A DNA stretch of 64,000 nt from contig JAJSPD010000006.1 of NCBI GenBank assembly GCA_021307315.1, forward strand, positions 682,001-746,000. The letters run 5' to 3'. The notes below the pieces were generated by a model, which saw nothing but the letters and a program-made list of their open reading frames with translations, ran no database searches and was not told the origin of the DNA. Shown here piece after piece: positions 35,901 to 51,734 of the stretch. The position numbers and the translations under genes are program-made. Origin of the DNA: Bisporella sp. PMI_857. Lineage: Eukaryota > Ascomycota > Leotiomycetes > Helotiales > Helotiaceae. The first letter of the stretch is position 1, and each line of letters begins with the position of its first letter.

Positions 35901-38533
35901 ATACCGGCTACTGGTGAGGTATACCAATCAAATTTTGTTGCCACACGACATTATTCTACCTCATTGGGACTGTCTCTAACTATACCACAAGTCATATAAG
36001 GATGCTTAGATATATAAAATGAGAATACCCAGAATTAAATGCTGTCGGATTGTCTGTCACTGTTATTGATTGACGCAGCGTGTACCAACAGTCCGGAATT
36101 CCACAAAGGTTTATAATAATAGTGTACGAGCGAAGTAAGTATATGGTTCAAAATGTTTGAATCAAGGCAAGAGGTTATTGACAGTCCTGTCTCATAGTCA
36201 TCTAGTTCAACACTGAGTTCCTTTCAAAGATGCGGCGCTCACATCTTTGTGTTGAAGTGAGATAACCTTAGTAGGAAGTATACTTATAGGTATCCCTCAC
36301 AGACTTCTATGTTGTACGCTTAGAGGAGTATTATCAGTATACATGTTTAAGGAGAAAAAAAGACATAGACGAAACAGACAGAGTGGCATACTCAGCATTT
36401 CTGAAAGATATGAACCAAAGAAGCTCATTTTCGGACAGATACAGACTGGGTAAAGTAGCCGAGAGCATAATTATAGTGAGAAATTTAATATTCTCAAAAG
36501 TATAAAGGAAGTAAGAGCAGTCTTTACAATTAGCCAGGCTGGGTGGAAGCAGAAATGAGCAGGCCTAGGAAAGAATGTTCGTAGGCGATGTTTCTATATT
36601 AAAGCGTACAAAGGAGTTTGTGCAAGAGCGCTGAACGCGCTTGCGCCTATGTCAGGAGACGTACGGAATATCATTCTTCTTACTCCAAGATCTCCACTTG
36701 TCTTCCTACAGTCTGACTATGACTCTTTATTTTTTTTTAAAAAAAAAATTCAATGAGTTTCCTAGCTTGATACTACATAAGCCAAATTTATAATAGAAAA
36801 CATGTTGTCATCTTGTTGCTTGTTGAGGTTAATAGACTTTCTGCTTTAAACCCAACTTTAGCCAGTATTTTAAGAAGGGACAATTTTAATGCCTTGAGAT
36901 GCATATGAAGATTCTTATACCCTCCGACAAAGGAAGCACACCTCCCTCTCGGCAGAAGTAGCCTTCGGCCTTTGGTTTGTGTCTTATCCATCCCGCAGTC
37001 CTTTCTCGTTCGCCAAACATTCTTGCTTATAGCCTGATCTCAAGGTTGGGTAGTATATCTTTATTTATACGCTTGGATGCGCACTTGAAATGGCGCATAT
37101 GCGAAGAGGATGCACAAAAATGTGTTACAGTTTCTCTGGAAGTTTAAATGTTGAATGGAATCAACTTTTGATCTTCTAGGGATAAACAGTATAAGAGGGA
37201 AGACCATTTGCTTTGTGGCCACTTGCATTAGAAGGCCCTCGAAGCAATACCCATCCAGCAAGAAGTCAAATTCAAAAAGAAGTATTTTGTGAATCTTCGC
37301 AAATTGCCTCAATTAACAACTTGCAATTGAAAGAGAAAATCGACTACGTTTGTTAGGAGGAAGAAAAACACCCAGAGGTGATAGGTATGGTTTTGTTGCC
37401 ATTCAGTGCATCGCTGTCATTTCCTAAACAAGCTTCCCTCTGAGACTTGGCAGATCATTCCCACAAGTCCAGAGTTGGTATGAAGAACAAACATTAGGAC
37501 ATGAAGGATCTTGACAAGCCACAATTTTGAGAATCCTTTCAACTGAAGGACATCTAGGTCGTCATCTTTCCGGCGATCACGGAACATCTTTGAAGGAGGA
37601 TTGAGACTAGATGGTAGTCGTATTTATCGTCAAGTAGGTACAGGGGGTTATGTCCTTAAATAATACCTGGATAGTGTTATGATCACTCTATGTCACTCCA
37701 ATAGGACAATAACCAGACGGGCAGTTTGAGATAGTTCCTGATGTTAAAAACAACGGTTAGCTACTCGTTCTAAGTTGCAATTCACCATTCCCTTTCTTGT
37801 GATGAAAGATATCAATATACTAAGCAATCATGATATATATCGGCGCATATGCGGTATATGCGAGCTTCAAATAAATGGCCGCAAGAGAAAATTCCGAAAG
37901 AAGTTTGCGTTACAGACAAGCATGACGTAGCCTTGAGCTAGAGACGATGCTTACTGGCATGAGCTGCTTTCATATTATGGTAAAAATTGAATATAGATGA
38001 GGAAATGGATCCATGCTCATCTTCATGCATGCTTTGAAAGGTTTACTTGCGGTGGTTTCGACCACTCCAGTTGATATTGATTGAGTGTTCGATGTAAGGG
38101 CTTGTTACTACTGGTTGATAAAGCTGAAGGTACATTGAGTCTATAAGACTAGTAGGATACTAGATCCTGGGAGTGGTGCTGGATGTGATTTGGGATGGCA
38201 TAAACCACAGACTTTGGCATGAAGCTCTCTTGCAAGTTAATTGGTCTGGGCGAAATGCTGGCTGGAGCTGTAACATATTGATTACCATTGAAACTCTAGA
38301 CTGAATACATTTGTTTGTGCACAAAATATGCGTTTGCCTCGTTTTCCCTATCGGCCAAACTGGGAAAATCAGAATCACTGGGGCTTGAATTTGGTTCAAA
38401 TCCGCCTCATCGCCAAACTAAGTAACCCAACTTTCTCCTCATCTTCGAATACGTAAAAACAAAAGTCGCAACCACAAAGCGCCAGCAAAAAGTATTTCAA
38501 ATTCGACAAAACAGCAACAAAAGGGTATCCGAG
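32967..38533. other. 5.6 kb gene-poor stretch
   Basis: No gene is supported. A T-run at 33468-33483 and a T/A-run near 36729-36749 are visible. An open frame at 33199-33630 is dominated by low complexity (Asn, His, Phe). Weak coding-like fragments occur at 34378-34599, 35237-35422 and 35796-35999 (+), but I cannot place them in a family. They may be decayed genes or transposon parts. Confidence 0.35.
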
Positions 38534-40780
38534 ATGGCAGCCATTCCTGCGAGGGTGCAGTCTGATTTTGACTTGAAGATTGATAAATCTAGGATTCCAG
38601 GTGCGGGACGAGGCTTGTTTATTGGAAAGCCGATTAAGGAAGGCGACTTGATCTTCGCCATTGATCGTCCAACTCTGACTGTGGCACGATTCCCCATCGG
38701 CTTGGAGATATCCAACCGTGCTTCAGCGCCGGCTGACGTGAAATAGGTTAATGCAGCCGATCATGGCACCTGGGTAACTTGCGATAACTGCTTCGATACG
38801 GTACTTGAGAGTAATGGGAAATTGTATCATACTCACCCTTCAAAGAAAAAGAAAAAGAAAAAGTATGCGTGTACTCGCTGCTACGTCTACTATTACTGCA
38901 ATAAGGTATGCAAATTCGTTTCTTCTTGTCCTCCTGGAGGTCTGGTCTGGATTTGCAGGTGTCGCACCATACCCTAGAACTGCACAATGAATGATTCATA
39001 AGACTTTCAGGTTCGACCTCTGCTGCGGGTCGACTGGTTGTGGAGCATAGCTGACAGAAGCAGATATGCCAGAGCGAGGCCTGGGAGCATCACCACAAAT
39101 ATGAATGTAAAATCTTTACGAAAGTGGGTTGGTGGCTTGAAATGAGATTCCATAGAAGTGCCAATACTTAGTAATTGAATAGGCTGCTGACTTTATTTAG
39201 TTGAAGAAAAATGAGCCCAAAAAGGAGGATATCGTGGTTGATGGAGAGCTTCGTGGAATGCTTCGACTCCTGCTCTTGCGCCTCAATCATCAAATCGACG
39301 ACAATGAGTGGAATAACTTGCAAACGCTGCATGTTGCTACCAGATTGCAGCCAAAGGCCGAAGGGTATGTTTATCGAACATGATATCTTGAGGGAAAATA
39401 TCAGACTCCCCATATTGGTGCAGTAACTGATTAAGGGGATACATAGCATTGCGTTGGCAGTCAGGATCTATACAGGAACAGAAATGGGTGAGATGTATGT
39501 AAAAAGACTTCAAGAAGATAATGGTTACATCCCAAAGACAATCAAAGAGAAATTGACTACTTCAATGCTAACACACACCTACAGCGAGCTAAAGGACCTG
39601 TTCTACAAAGTAGGCCAACTTCTGGAGAAATATGACAACTGGCTAACCTATGTAGATGACGGTTAATCGACTAGATATGATGATGCCATTCCTGAAGAGA
39701 TACTGGGATCCTACTGCTTGTACAATGTTCTCAGCTGGGTATTCTATCGACAGTTTTGCTGCAATGATGAATCATTCGTGCAAGGCGAACGCTCACTGGC
39801 TTTTTAGTGGCCACCAAATGCGAGTTGTTGCTGTGCAAGATATCGCAGTTCGCGAGGAGGTTACTATCACGTATTCGGGCGAGATGTTTTCTCCTGAAAA
39901 GCGAAAGGAAGAATTGATGTCGTGGTGGTCAATCAACTGTGACTGTGGCCAGTGTGCGGTCGGCGCTCCTAGTCTTCAAGGATCTTTACCTGGTAGAACA
40001 CAAAAACTCATTGGGAAGTTGAGAAAGCGCAAGAGTCTTGACTTCACGGAGCTAGAAGGAGTCATCGAGGTAGCCTCTAAACATTCGTAAGTATGCTCGT
40101 TCAAACCCTGGCTGAAAAGCGGACTGGATTGCAAATTGCAAGTCTAAACACTCCCAAGCATGACATATTCTGAGTCGTTTTTGAGCGAACTTGAAAGCAG
40201 ATTTGCTGATTCGGGATGTTTGTAGAATCACTACCTATCCTATGATGGCTCTGCATCAACATCTGTGGAAAGAATATATGAGGAGGGGAAATGCTGTCCA
40301 GGCATTAAAAATGGCGCTAATAATAATGTATCTCATCGAACCCTTTCTTTCGCCGCGCCCACCTCTTTCTCAGAGAGTCGAGACTTTATGGACATTTCTC
40401 TGTATGTCCGCTGCAGGTGTGGAAACACCCAGCAAGCTTAACACACTTCCGCAGAAATCGAGAGCATGCTGCATCTTGCTCTCTTCATTTCTACGAAAGG
40501 TATTTGGAGGATTCTAGAAAGGCCTTCGGGAATGATTCAGCTCCGGTAAGTAATTTTTAAGGCCAAAGTGGCAAATTTCAGAGTTTAGTAGTGTACGGAT
40601 ATTAACTTCGATGATACTCAGGCCCAGGAGGCAAAGGTTTTGCGAGACGCTTTTCTTGATGCAGCAACCAAAAGGGTAGAGGGAGATCCTGAAACAAAGA
40701 AGGCCCAAAAGAAGGCGGAGATAGAACTTGAGAATCTCCTGGAATGGGCAGGTATCAAAAACAAGAGAGCTTCGCTTTAG
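38534..40780 (+). CDS. SET and MYND domain protein (SMYD-like); frame breaks
   Basis: The family comprises putative lysine methyltransferases. The N-terminal SET part has RIPGAGRGLFIGKPI. A MYND zinc finger follows with CDNCF, CTRCYVYYYCNK and ICQSEAWEHHHKYEC. The C-terminal SET core has FAAMMNHSCKANAHW, TITYSGEMFSPEKRK and the post-SET CDCGQC. Likely introns are 38681-38746 (removing an in-frame TAG), 38906-39063, 39124-39200, 39365-39446, one after 40087, and 40546-40621; joins checked in MYND are exact. Breaks are one extra base near 39660 (WLTYVDD to NRLDMMM) and another before HFYERYLEDSRKAFG near 40440-40480. The last exon ends AGIKNKRASL. The product is probably about 520-550 residues. 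Confidence 0.8.
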
Positions 40781-43700
40781 AGCTTCTTGCAACGTTAGAG
40801 GTCCACAACATTGAACTGTAACAATTAGGCTTCAGGGTCTCATGCCATGCCAGAAGTTGCCCTGCCGGATATTATTTCGGAAGGATGCGAGAAAAAGAGA
40901 AATGTTTTGTGTAACATCAATGCCATTGTTCATGTCTGCTGATTAAGCATATCCAGTCATGGTATTTCCAGGACCCCTGTGACATAAAGCACCAACCAAA
41001 TCATCAGGAATGGCAGAAAACTCACTTTCCAATTTTTTGTTGCATGTCGCAATTGAGAGGGCGAGCGCCCTCCGCATCAAACCCCCTCTTTTCCACGAAT
41101 GGCTCGCACACCTCCGCCGACTTGATTGGCGACAAGGTCCGAGAACAGTGCCACAAGAGGGCGTTCGTGAGCTGCCAATCTGAATGCTGCCCACCTGGGT
41201 GAACTGGTGCAAAGGATTCGCTTCAGTCAGCATGTTGGTCTGGAGTTTTGGAAGTGTATGAAGCTGTTTGGAGTAATGCAGTTACTTGATCGCCATTCAA
41301 TCTGGAAGTGAACAAAGTGCTTCTCAGTTTTCTATTATTAGTGTCCTGCTAGTCTTGTGCCTCTCAATATTTTGATCAAGCTCTGTTCTATCAAGTTGAG
41401 GATCTTAAGAGCTTTTCAGCTTCTCCATGCGCCTCCTCCAAATATGACACTAGTGTTACAAGCCTCTCCAGGCATACAATGATATACCTCGACAAACACA
41501 TCGGCTGTCATTTGCAGGTACTTCCTCTTCTGTTGATTTGAATCTATCTATATAGTTTTGGTTACTCGTTCAGGTGTGTGGATACTTCTGTAAAGGGCAA
41601 AGTAGATTAGATTCGTTTTAAGTGAAAAGACTTCCGTGAATTTGGGCTCAAAATGTAGCTGGGAGCAGGCGACCAAGTCAGCAATGCACCTACCAGCATT
41701 CAAAAGCCTCTTCCTCTTCCTTGCATATCTTGCCCTATGCAAGCACTGTTCCGATTCCCCTCTCTTGAAAGTTCGACCCGACAAGGTTGAAGAGAGTGGT
41801 AACCCTTGGTTAGCGAGATATCAGTTGAATTACCAGAATTCAGCCTCTCCGTCCGATTTAGTCAAGACGAAGAAAGTCTGTACTAAAGAATAGAAGGAAT
41901 ATATGCTACTGAAATTGAAGCACAATAGAGTTCTGCTATGATTTCTACGGGCATTTCTTTGAAATTTCACTCTTATTTCTTCCCAGCAAAATGGCCCCCA
42001 ATTTCCATTAAGCTCTCCCCGGTTGGTGGATTCTACCCACGGAGATATCAGCATAAGAAGCTTAATTTCCGTGCTCTTCGCCATGATTGCTGTGGCTTAC
42101 GACCGTATCTTTGGATTCTAGGTATTTTTAAATTTATGGAAGTGAAATTTTGTTGTTGTACAAGGTTCCGGAGAGTCTCTCCGAAGCGAAAGCTTCCCAT
42201 TCTGAAAATTCCCCGGCAACCTGGATGTTGCAAACTTGGAACGAATCCTCCCTTCAAAGTCTGCATCTCGCAAACTCTACCACTTGGGCAAACATTTTGC
42301 CATGGAGGCGGGATATGAATGAAACGAGAACAGCTTCATTCTCAAAAAGCAAATTTTATCACAAAAACATGGGTATGTTTTTGTCCTTGTAAGGTCACAT
42401 TGGTCAAGGTCGACCAACAATTGACCGGGGCTGTGTTGGAACTGGCGCACCTCCTCCAGTGAGAACTGCCCCCAATCTCGACATCTTCCACAGGTATATC
42501 AGGAGCTATTGCCCGCCATGGTTGGATTGTGGATTGTGTGGAAGAGCTCCGCTGGAGTTGAACGGCAAGTCTTCTTTCCACACTTTATCTTCTACGACCT
42601 CGCAAGGTCTTGGAGTTTTTTTCAAGCTTTGAAGAGCAAGATTACAATACATCAATAAATCACATACAAAGCGCCTTTGGGAAGTGAGCTAGCGCTTCTG
42701 CAAATCAGCGGCTACAGCATGTCGGTTACTACCTCCAGATTGGCTAGGAGCGGTTCCCAAAGCTCTGTTTCCTCTACAAAGTACGCTTAAGGCACAGCCT
42801 GCAACCTGCAACTCTTTCGCTAACAACAACATAGTTCTGTTGATAGCTCGTCACACAACCATATGCTTCGAAACCACCTCCATCATGGTCATCACCATAT
42901 CACATCTTGGATGAACGAGTCTTGGATCCCACTTTTCCATCGCCATGAGCAGATTGCAGTTGGGGCAGCATCTCGAAGCATGACTTTCCTGAGCCAAGAC
43001 ACGATGGAGGCCCAAATTCAACAAGTTCCGGATGTCCGAGGCATGCTTGATTATCTGCCAACAAGGCTGCCAGCAAGACAACAGACTATGCTTTTGGGGA
43101 TTGGGTTCAGACAAAAGCTGGGAACCTGGCCATTAAGCAAGCATGAAGCCATGGCGGCAAGGCAATTTGCCACTTAGAGGTCTCCATCCGATGCTCCCAA
43201 ACATTTCCGAGTTGGAGAATGCTACATGAACTGGAGTTTCGGCGTTTTCTGAATGGTACTCAAGTGATTCACCAGGGCGGCGATCATGTATGGGAAGTGG
43301 CTATATGGCTACTAGAATAGTCTAGAGGTTTCTACCTAGAAGAGGTTGGTTGGTTGAGTTGTCGCGGTGAGCGGTAGCATATGAGATGCTTTGTGCTCGC
43401 TAAGCTCACTGGGTAATTGTCTCGGACTAGCCTCAACAACTTGGGCATAAGATTCAGAGACAGGTAAAGGCCAGTACACATAAGGGTCTGAAAAGCGTTG
43501 GATACGTTTAGGATACATTACAAAAGATTGCATTTTATAAAATCTTGTTCAACCACTTCCCCATCCAAGCTTTGGATTGTTAGATTCCAAGGACATGAAT
43601 TGGGTATATCGGATTTTCATACTCAATGCGACCTTTAATCAGGTATGTGAATAGAAGCAAACAAGAAGCCACACGTACTGCTGTTTAAGCTATAGATGCT

Positions 43701-44209
43701 TAAGTTGGAGCCGCTCCGTAATTCATTTATTTACCAAGCTCAATTACCCTGTACCTGAATCAGGACGATGAGTAAGGATTTGCCACTCGCTGCGTACAAT
43801 TATGCTCTGGCGGTTTTGACCACCTCTTCAAAGATTTCAATTTGCTATCCTCTTCATTGGTGAGAGATCTCGTGATTCTCAGCCTCGTCCAGGATTCGCG
43901 GCCGTGGTTGCCTTCTTCCTAAGCAGTTCTTCGCGATTCACCAGGCTTCGATAGCTAAGCGAACCGCCTAGCTACAGTTACGCCGTCATTTTATACATCC
44001 CCATTCGAACACCTAGAGCTCTCATCCTCCAAAACATAAAACCACCTTTTCTTTTACGTCGAGGACCTTATCTTGACAACCGATTTTCAACTGCAAGCAA
44101 CTTTCATTGTTTTGCAAATAACCCTCATTTCAGAGAAAATCCCTGACCACAACCTTACCTTAATACGCCGTTCATCCCCATATCTGTCCAACAGGATACG
44201 CCATCAAAC
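40781..44209. other. 3.4 kb gene-poor stretch and CDC48 promoter
   Basis: Only short open frames on both strands occur, such as 41938-42318 and 42863-43177 (+), without recognisable domains. The last 250 bases before 44210 are pyrimidine-rich and probably the CDC48 promoter and leader. Confidence 0.4.
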
Positions 44210-46945
<2,736 letters not shown>

Positions 46946-47517
46946 ACCCGCTGATGATTGTAACCATAGTTTCCTACTATCTTGCATGGACCACGAGGAC
47001 GGGAAAGCGGACTTTGAATTGGAGTCGTGGAAGAAGTGTGCGCATGGGTTCGGGTTGACGGATCTCAGACTTGACTCATCCCGCATTAGAGACTTGTAGG
47101 CGCCTGATTGTCTCTCTTGGGACTTGCATTGATTTCATCGGCTCCTTTCGATAGAGTGTCCAATGCATCATTTTCAGTATATTTTCATGGTCTTGTCGCG
47201 ATGATCATTGTGTGAGGCTTCAGCTCATAGTGTTAAAGGCGATGCAAGACCTGCAGGTTATCAGTAGTATCTAATATGCACGGACAGTTTGACATAATTT
47301 AGTATCGAATTTCATTCTTTTGAGCCCTATGTAAGCCCTAGTCTTCTTGAAAGGTACCAGAACTCCATCCTATGTCTTATTATTGAATCTCAAATTTCTC
47401 CAGCTTTGCTAAGAATCCATACACAAACCCTTTGGACAGCTCATATATACCAGCTCCTAGCCGTAGCACCAGCATCCACATCAAACTCCCATCAATTGCA
47501 GTCGTTCTCCAGCACAT
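46946..47517. other. Intergenic between convergent genes
   Basis: About 570 bases separate the ends of CDC48 and the ENY2/Sus1-like gene, which converge. The two 3' ends must terminate here. No gene is seen. Confidence 0.5.
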
Positions 47518-48017
47518 CTACGACTCTCCATCTTCAACGACAACCTGATCAAGGGCCGCTCGTGTAACCTTCATCCCCTCCTCCACCACCCCCTTTGGCA
47601 ACGCCAAACTCGCGTTCGTCGCACTACCGTTCACCCCATTCGTCCCGTTGCTCTTCTCTTCCCGCGCCGTATCCCTCGCTATCTCTTGAATGATGAGCTG
47701 CGTGGCCTCGTCGAAAGTCGTGGCTTCGCGGCTGCGGATCAGCTCCTGCGCGCGCTTCTTGACGAGGTCTTTCCAGTTCTTGGGGTCGGCTTCGAGCGCG
47801 TGCACCATTTTGTTGTGGATGCTTTTTAGTTTGTTAGCGAAAGAAAAATGAGAGAGAAGAGAAGGGAAGGGGAGGCGGCGATGTACTTCTGTATATGCCC
47901 GTCCTGTAGCAACCGCGCATTGATGTCGGACCGTAGCTCGGTATCTACTGTTGATGGCGCGTATGTCGATGCCGCCTTTGGGATGCGCGCCCTTGAGGGG
48001 GACGATTCGCCTGTCAT
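47518..48017 (-). CDS. ENY2/Sus1-like (e(y)2 family) transcription and mRNA export factor
   Basis: Sus1/ENY2 is a small helical protein shared by the SAGA deubiquitinase module and TREX-2. The 144-residue product has the family's TELRSDINARLLQDGHIQ entry helix. It continues with MVHALEADPKNWKDLVKKR, AQELIRSREATTFDEATQLI and IIQEIARDTAREE, the arrangement I know from filamentous-fungal e(y)2-domain proteins. A low-complexity Asn/Gly linker and PKGVVEEGMKVTRAALDQVV follow. Exons are 48017-47887 and 47821-47518; the 65-base intron (GTACAT donor, AAAAAG acceptor) joins in phase. The gene is intact. Assignment to e(y)2 is by remembered pattern, not alignment. Confidence 0.7.
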
Positions 48018-49600
48018 GGCTGCTGTGCTGCACGGGTCTGTGTCCGGATCTCCTCTTCTCTCGCTATATATGTAGGCTCCGGCGCCTTGCGCTCTTGAAA
48101 ATTTCTCTTCTTCTTTGAACTTTTGACCTGTTATGGGTGCCTCAGCTTAGCTGCCCGTCCGTTTCTGCTTGTGGCCCGATGCCAGCCGCCGTTGAATCCG
48201 AGTCTTTGGACGCATGTTAGTGGCTATTTGGTCGCATGATGATATTTTCGAGAGGTGCTAGGGCAATGCACGTACGGAACTGGTTTATGAGCTTTAGATG
48301 GTAGGCTCTTTCCTCGAGATTGTATATAGATGGACGAGGGTAAGTCGCGAATTGGTAACAGTAAATAAGATGAAGAGCTTTGAAGAGGTGGTAGCAGAAG
48401 ATGTGTTGGATGAAATTTTAAGGATTAAATTATATGAGATAGGTGGTGCGGAAAGACAGCTATTGCGCAATGGATGGAGTTTCGTGAGGTTAGAATTGTT
48501 GATTATTAGGGTATTCTGGAAGTGTGTATTCGGCAAGGCTGAGGATCGACTCGAGGCTGTAGAGTCCTGGAGACAATGATGTAAGGTTAGTAATCAAGCT
48601 AGACCAATCAGAAAAAACAGCAAAATGCTAGGATTGAACACAGTTAAACCGGAGCTGGAAAAACAAGTTACCGAGAACTCCAGCCACATGAACCGCCACC
48701 GCCACTACCCCCAAGCCTTTCTAAGACAGAAGGGTTGGGGTCTCAAGAATGCCTGGCCACCGCCAACCATCCAATCATGTTCCACTACTCTCGTAACGCT
48801 TCATTCCTCTGATACAAACCTCGTTTCAACTTCCTCGCTGAAGAACCGTAATACCACACGCCCTATCTCAACTTTATGCGCTGATTGGCTTTTGTCGGTT
48901 CACAGCTCACGTCTACCATGGTGATGGCTGGGTTCGTGCCTTCAGGATGTGCTCGCGAACGCCTCTGAGTGAACGATCAATATCATATGTAGGTTGCAGG
49001 TCTGCCGTCTGATTGTGAACCCCTTCCTTGGAAAGTTTCAACCCTCCTTCTCTTTCTTGCGCTGCCTCTTGCGATCGTTGACGATCCTGTCTTGTGCCAT
49101 CTCGGGTTAAGCTTTCGGCACTCATTCCTTCGTTCCTTCTTGCGGGGAATTCGTCTTCACGTCAATCAATCTCTTGCTTTTTCAGTCTCTTTCACATCAC
49201 TTTTACTTTCTACCAACAGTCTTCAGGAAGCCTTTTACGTTCAATCGTTCCTGGGGCTTCAAATCGACAAACCGGATCGCATATTGAACGGCAGTTGTTA
49301 CTGCATTACCCAAACGATTTGCATCAGAGAGCAATCGTCACAGCGCCAGAAAAGGGCAACAACGACACGTACCGCGGTACCACCAACATATGCCAGTGCT
49401 CGGCTCCCTGTAACTCCAGTCGGGTCGCAAACGCATGGAGTTTTGCTGGATAAAAGCCTAATCGGATCATCTCAAACGTGCGGCGTTTTGAGACACCGAG
49501 TCTCCCGACTTGCGACATCGATCAGTGACCACACCACTCTCACAATCGAGCGTCATATCATTCTGTACTACATTCTCCACCGCGAGCATCTCAAAGAGAT
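48018..49600. other. Intergenic, no supported gene
   Basis: About 1.6 kb. Open frames at 48298-48579, 48625-48924 and 49092-49600 (+) show no domain. The left end includes the promoter of the ENY2/Sus1-like gene. Confidence 0.4.
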
Positions 49601-50429
49601 CGATACACATACTAAAGTCCATCTCTCTGCTTGCAACTCTTGCAGCGAACATTATCAACATGCGCCGGAAACATTACTACTGGGGATACCTCTCGTCAAT
49701 GCCTTTTCGCTGCAGAACTTTCAGAGTGTCGGTACGACAGTGTGCCATTGAATTGCCTGCTCACATATGCACAAGAGATCCCAAACTGTAAAAAGGCCGA
49801 CTTTGAGAATCCAGGGTGCTCAAGCGGTTGTGTGGCATCATTGTTAACGGTACAAACAAGCGTCGCTCAAGCTTGTGCTGGTGTCGTGGTGAGCTCGAGG
49901 TCGTTACTCGGCATAATACAAAGCGGAGGAATCATACCAGCTTTATGCCCGGATCTACTGCCAACATCAACAGTGAGGACTACGGTGACGCTGCCAGCGA
50001 CGAGCCCTGGGCTACAAATTACTACATCACAGAGAACTACACCTACAGCGCAGTCAGCGTCTACCACCCGAAATACGAGGACAACTAGCTCATCGGCCGT
50101 TGAAACTGGGGCGGATGATGGGTTTGGAGCCATCGGCAGAGCCTACACCGGAGCCCACTCCTTCGCTCACATCAACACTCATCACATCAACAACAGTGCA
50201 ACCAGCTGTCGGTCTCGGGAACGCTACTCCGACTCAGGAACGTAGCCCAGCATCCGCCACTACTTCGAGCTCCAACGCAAATGCCGCATCTCAAAAGTCC
50301 AGCTCAGGTTTAGATACGGGAGGCGGTAGTCCATTTGACATTAACGCCAACGCTGGGAATCACATCACTAGCGGTTTAGCATTTGCGATCCTGGTCGCTG
50401 TAGGGGCTGGCATGTTCCTCGAACGGTGA
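49601..50429 (+). CDS. Cys-rich secreted or GPI-anchored-like surface protein; frame broken
   Basis: A hydrophobic leader-like stretch (KSISLLATLAANI) is followed, one frame off, by a Cys-rich domain with STCAGNITTGD, SECRYDSVPLNCLLTYAQ, PNCKKADFENPGCSSGCV and VAQACAGVVVSS. It contains eight or more Cys in about 100 residues. A Ser/Thr/Pro-rich stalk follows with EPTPEPTPS. The C-terminus is hydrophobic (SGLAFAILVAVGAGMF), as in GPI-anchor signals. A one-base gain near 50122 (GGGTTT) separates ADDG from LEPSAEPTPEPTP. The true start codon is not clear. I infer an extracellular wall or surface protein; it is not a CFEM domain by spacing as far as I can judge. Confidence 0.55.
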
Positions 50430-51734
50430 CAATGACAAGGTCGCAGGTAGGAAGGAAAAGTTAAGCTAGTGAAATGGATAATGTCTTATGTCGCAAACCT
50501 GGGTACAGGATACCAGAGAAAATAGGGCTGGAAAAGACATTGAGTGTCTTGCTTGGTTATAGGATGGGAGCACCTGCATTAATTGCATGCTGGGGCTGGC
50601 GTACAGGCTGGGGCGCTTGGGACAACAGGAATCCTGCGCATGTTTTATGCGGGGAGAGAATATCACAGTTATGGTACAGTGGTACATATACCATTAGTGG
50701 ATAATCAAGTAGATTACTATGGCCACATCTAGTATATAAAACTTGTTCCCGTGTTCTCAAGCGAGTCTAATCTCATATAACCGTTCAAGCATGCACCAAA
50801 TCACCATCCTCTTCGATAAAAATGCTGCTTGCTTGCGCTTTGCTTGCATATCCACTTGCTCTGATACCAACTTCTTCTGGCTCCCAAGCCGACGCCAAAT
50901 CATCATCATATCACATGATCACAACAAATACCTGTCTTACCTCCCTCAAACAGCCATGCTATCTCCGCTTTCCTAATCTTCCTCACAGCTCCCGGTATCC
51001 ACAGCTGTGCAATGCCGCAAATACACCAAGGCAGCGCTGTCGGCCTCGCGGTTTGATTCCTTCAAGGAGAGAGGATCCACTCTACCTGGATGGCAAGACT
51101 CTTGCGAAGCGTGTGGTGAGAGGCTAGCCTCCAAGGAAGAGGAACAAGGGAAGAAGACATGCTTGCTTATGGCTACGGGCTTTTAGTTGTTGGCGGGGTT
51201 GTATGTATTTGAGAGACGTATTTGGTGTTATTCTTGTTGAGCGGCGGTTTGTTGGTAGAGCTTGGGGTTGAACCCTCCGCCGGGAGATGGTATCTTTGCA
51301 TAGCATATGGGTGTACGGGGTTTCGAGGGCCCATTGTAGCTGAAGCCGCTCCAGACTTTTGTTGTGGACTAGGCCTCTTCCAATATTTGGTCGATCATAT
51401 TGTTTGGATGATGGTACCGGAATTTCTGTTATATTGATAATAGCTTTGCTATACCATTGGGACACTTTCTCCAAGCAACTATATTTCTCGCGTGACAAGT
51501 GCCACCATTGCTTAGGCCAGCTCAGCTTCTGCTTGGCCTATTTACGCGACATGGCTTAGACAACCAGGAATCGTTCACTGAACGATTATAGTTCCTAGGT
51601 CCATCACGTGCTTCACTTCATTCACAAGTTCTTTAGAAAGTTCACTTGTCCCTTTGAAGCTATGTTTATTCTTGGTGGCTTTCAATCGTATTCCTTGTTT
51701 TTAGTTAGCAACATTGCTCATATAATCAGCTTGA
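50430..51734. other. Intergenic, no supported gene
   Basis: About 1.3 kb with short open frames only. The right end is the upstream region of the beta-lactamase-like gene. Confidence 0.45.

Noticed and set aside
32967..38533. Transposon in the gene-poor stretch
   Set aside because: I found no transposase, reverse-transcriptase motif, LTR pair or terminal inverted repeat by eye; a repeat search would be needed.
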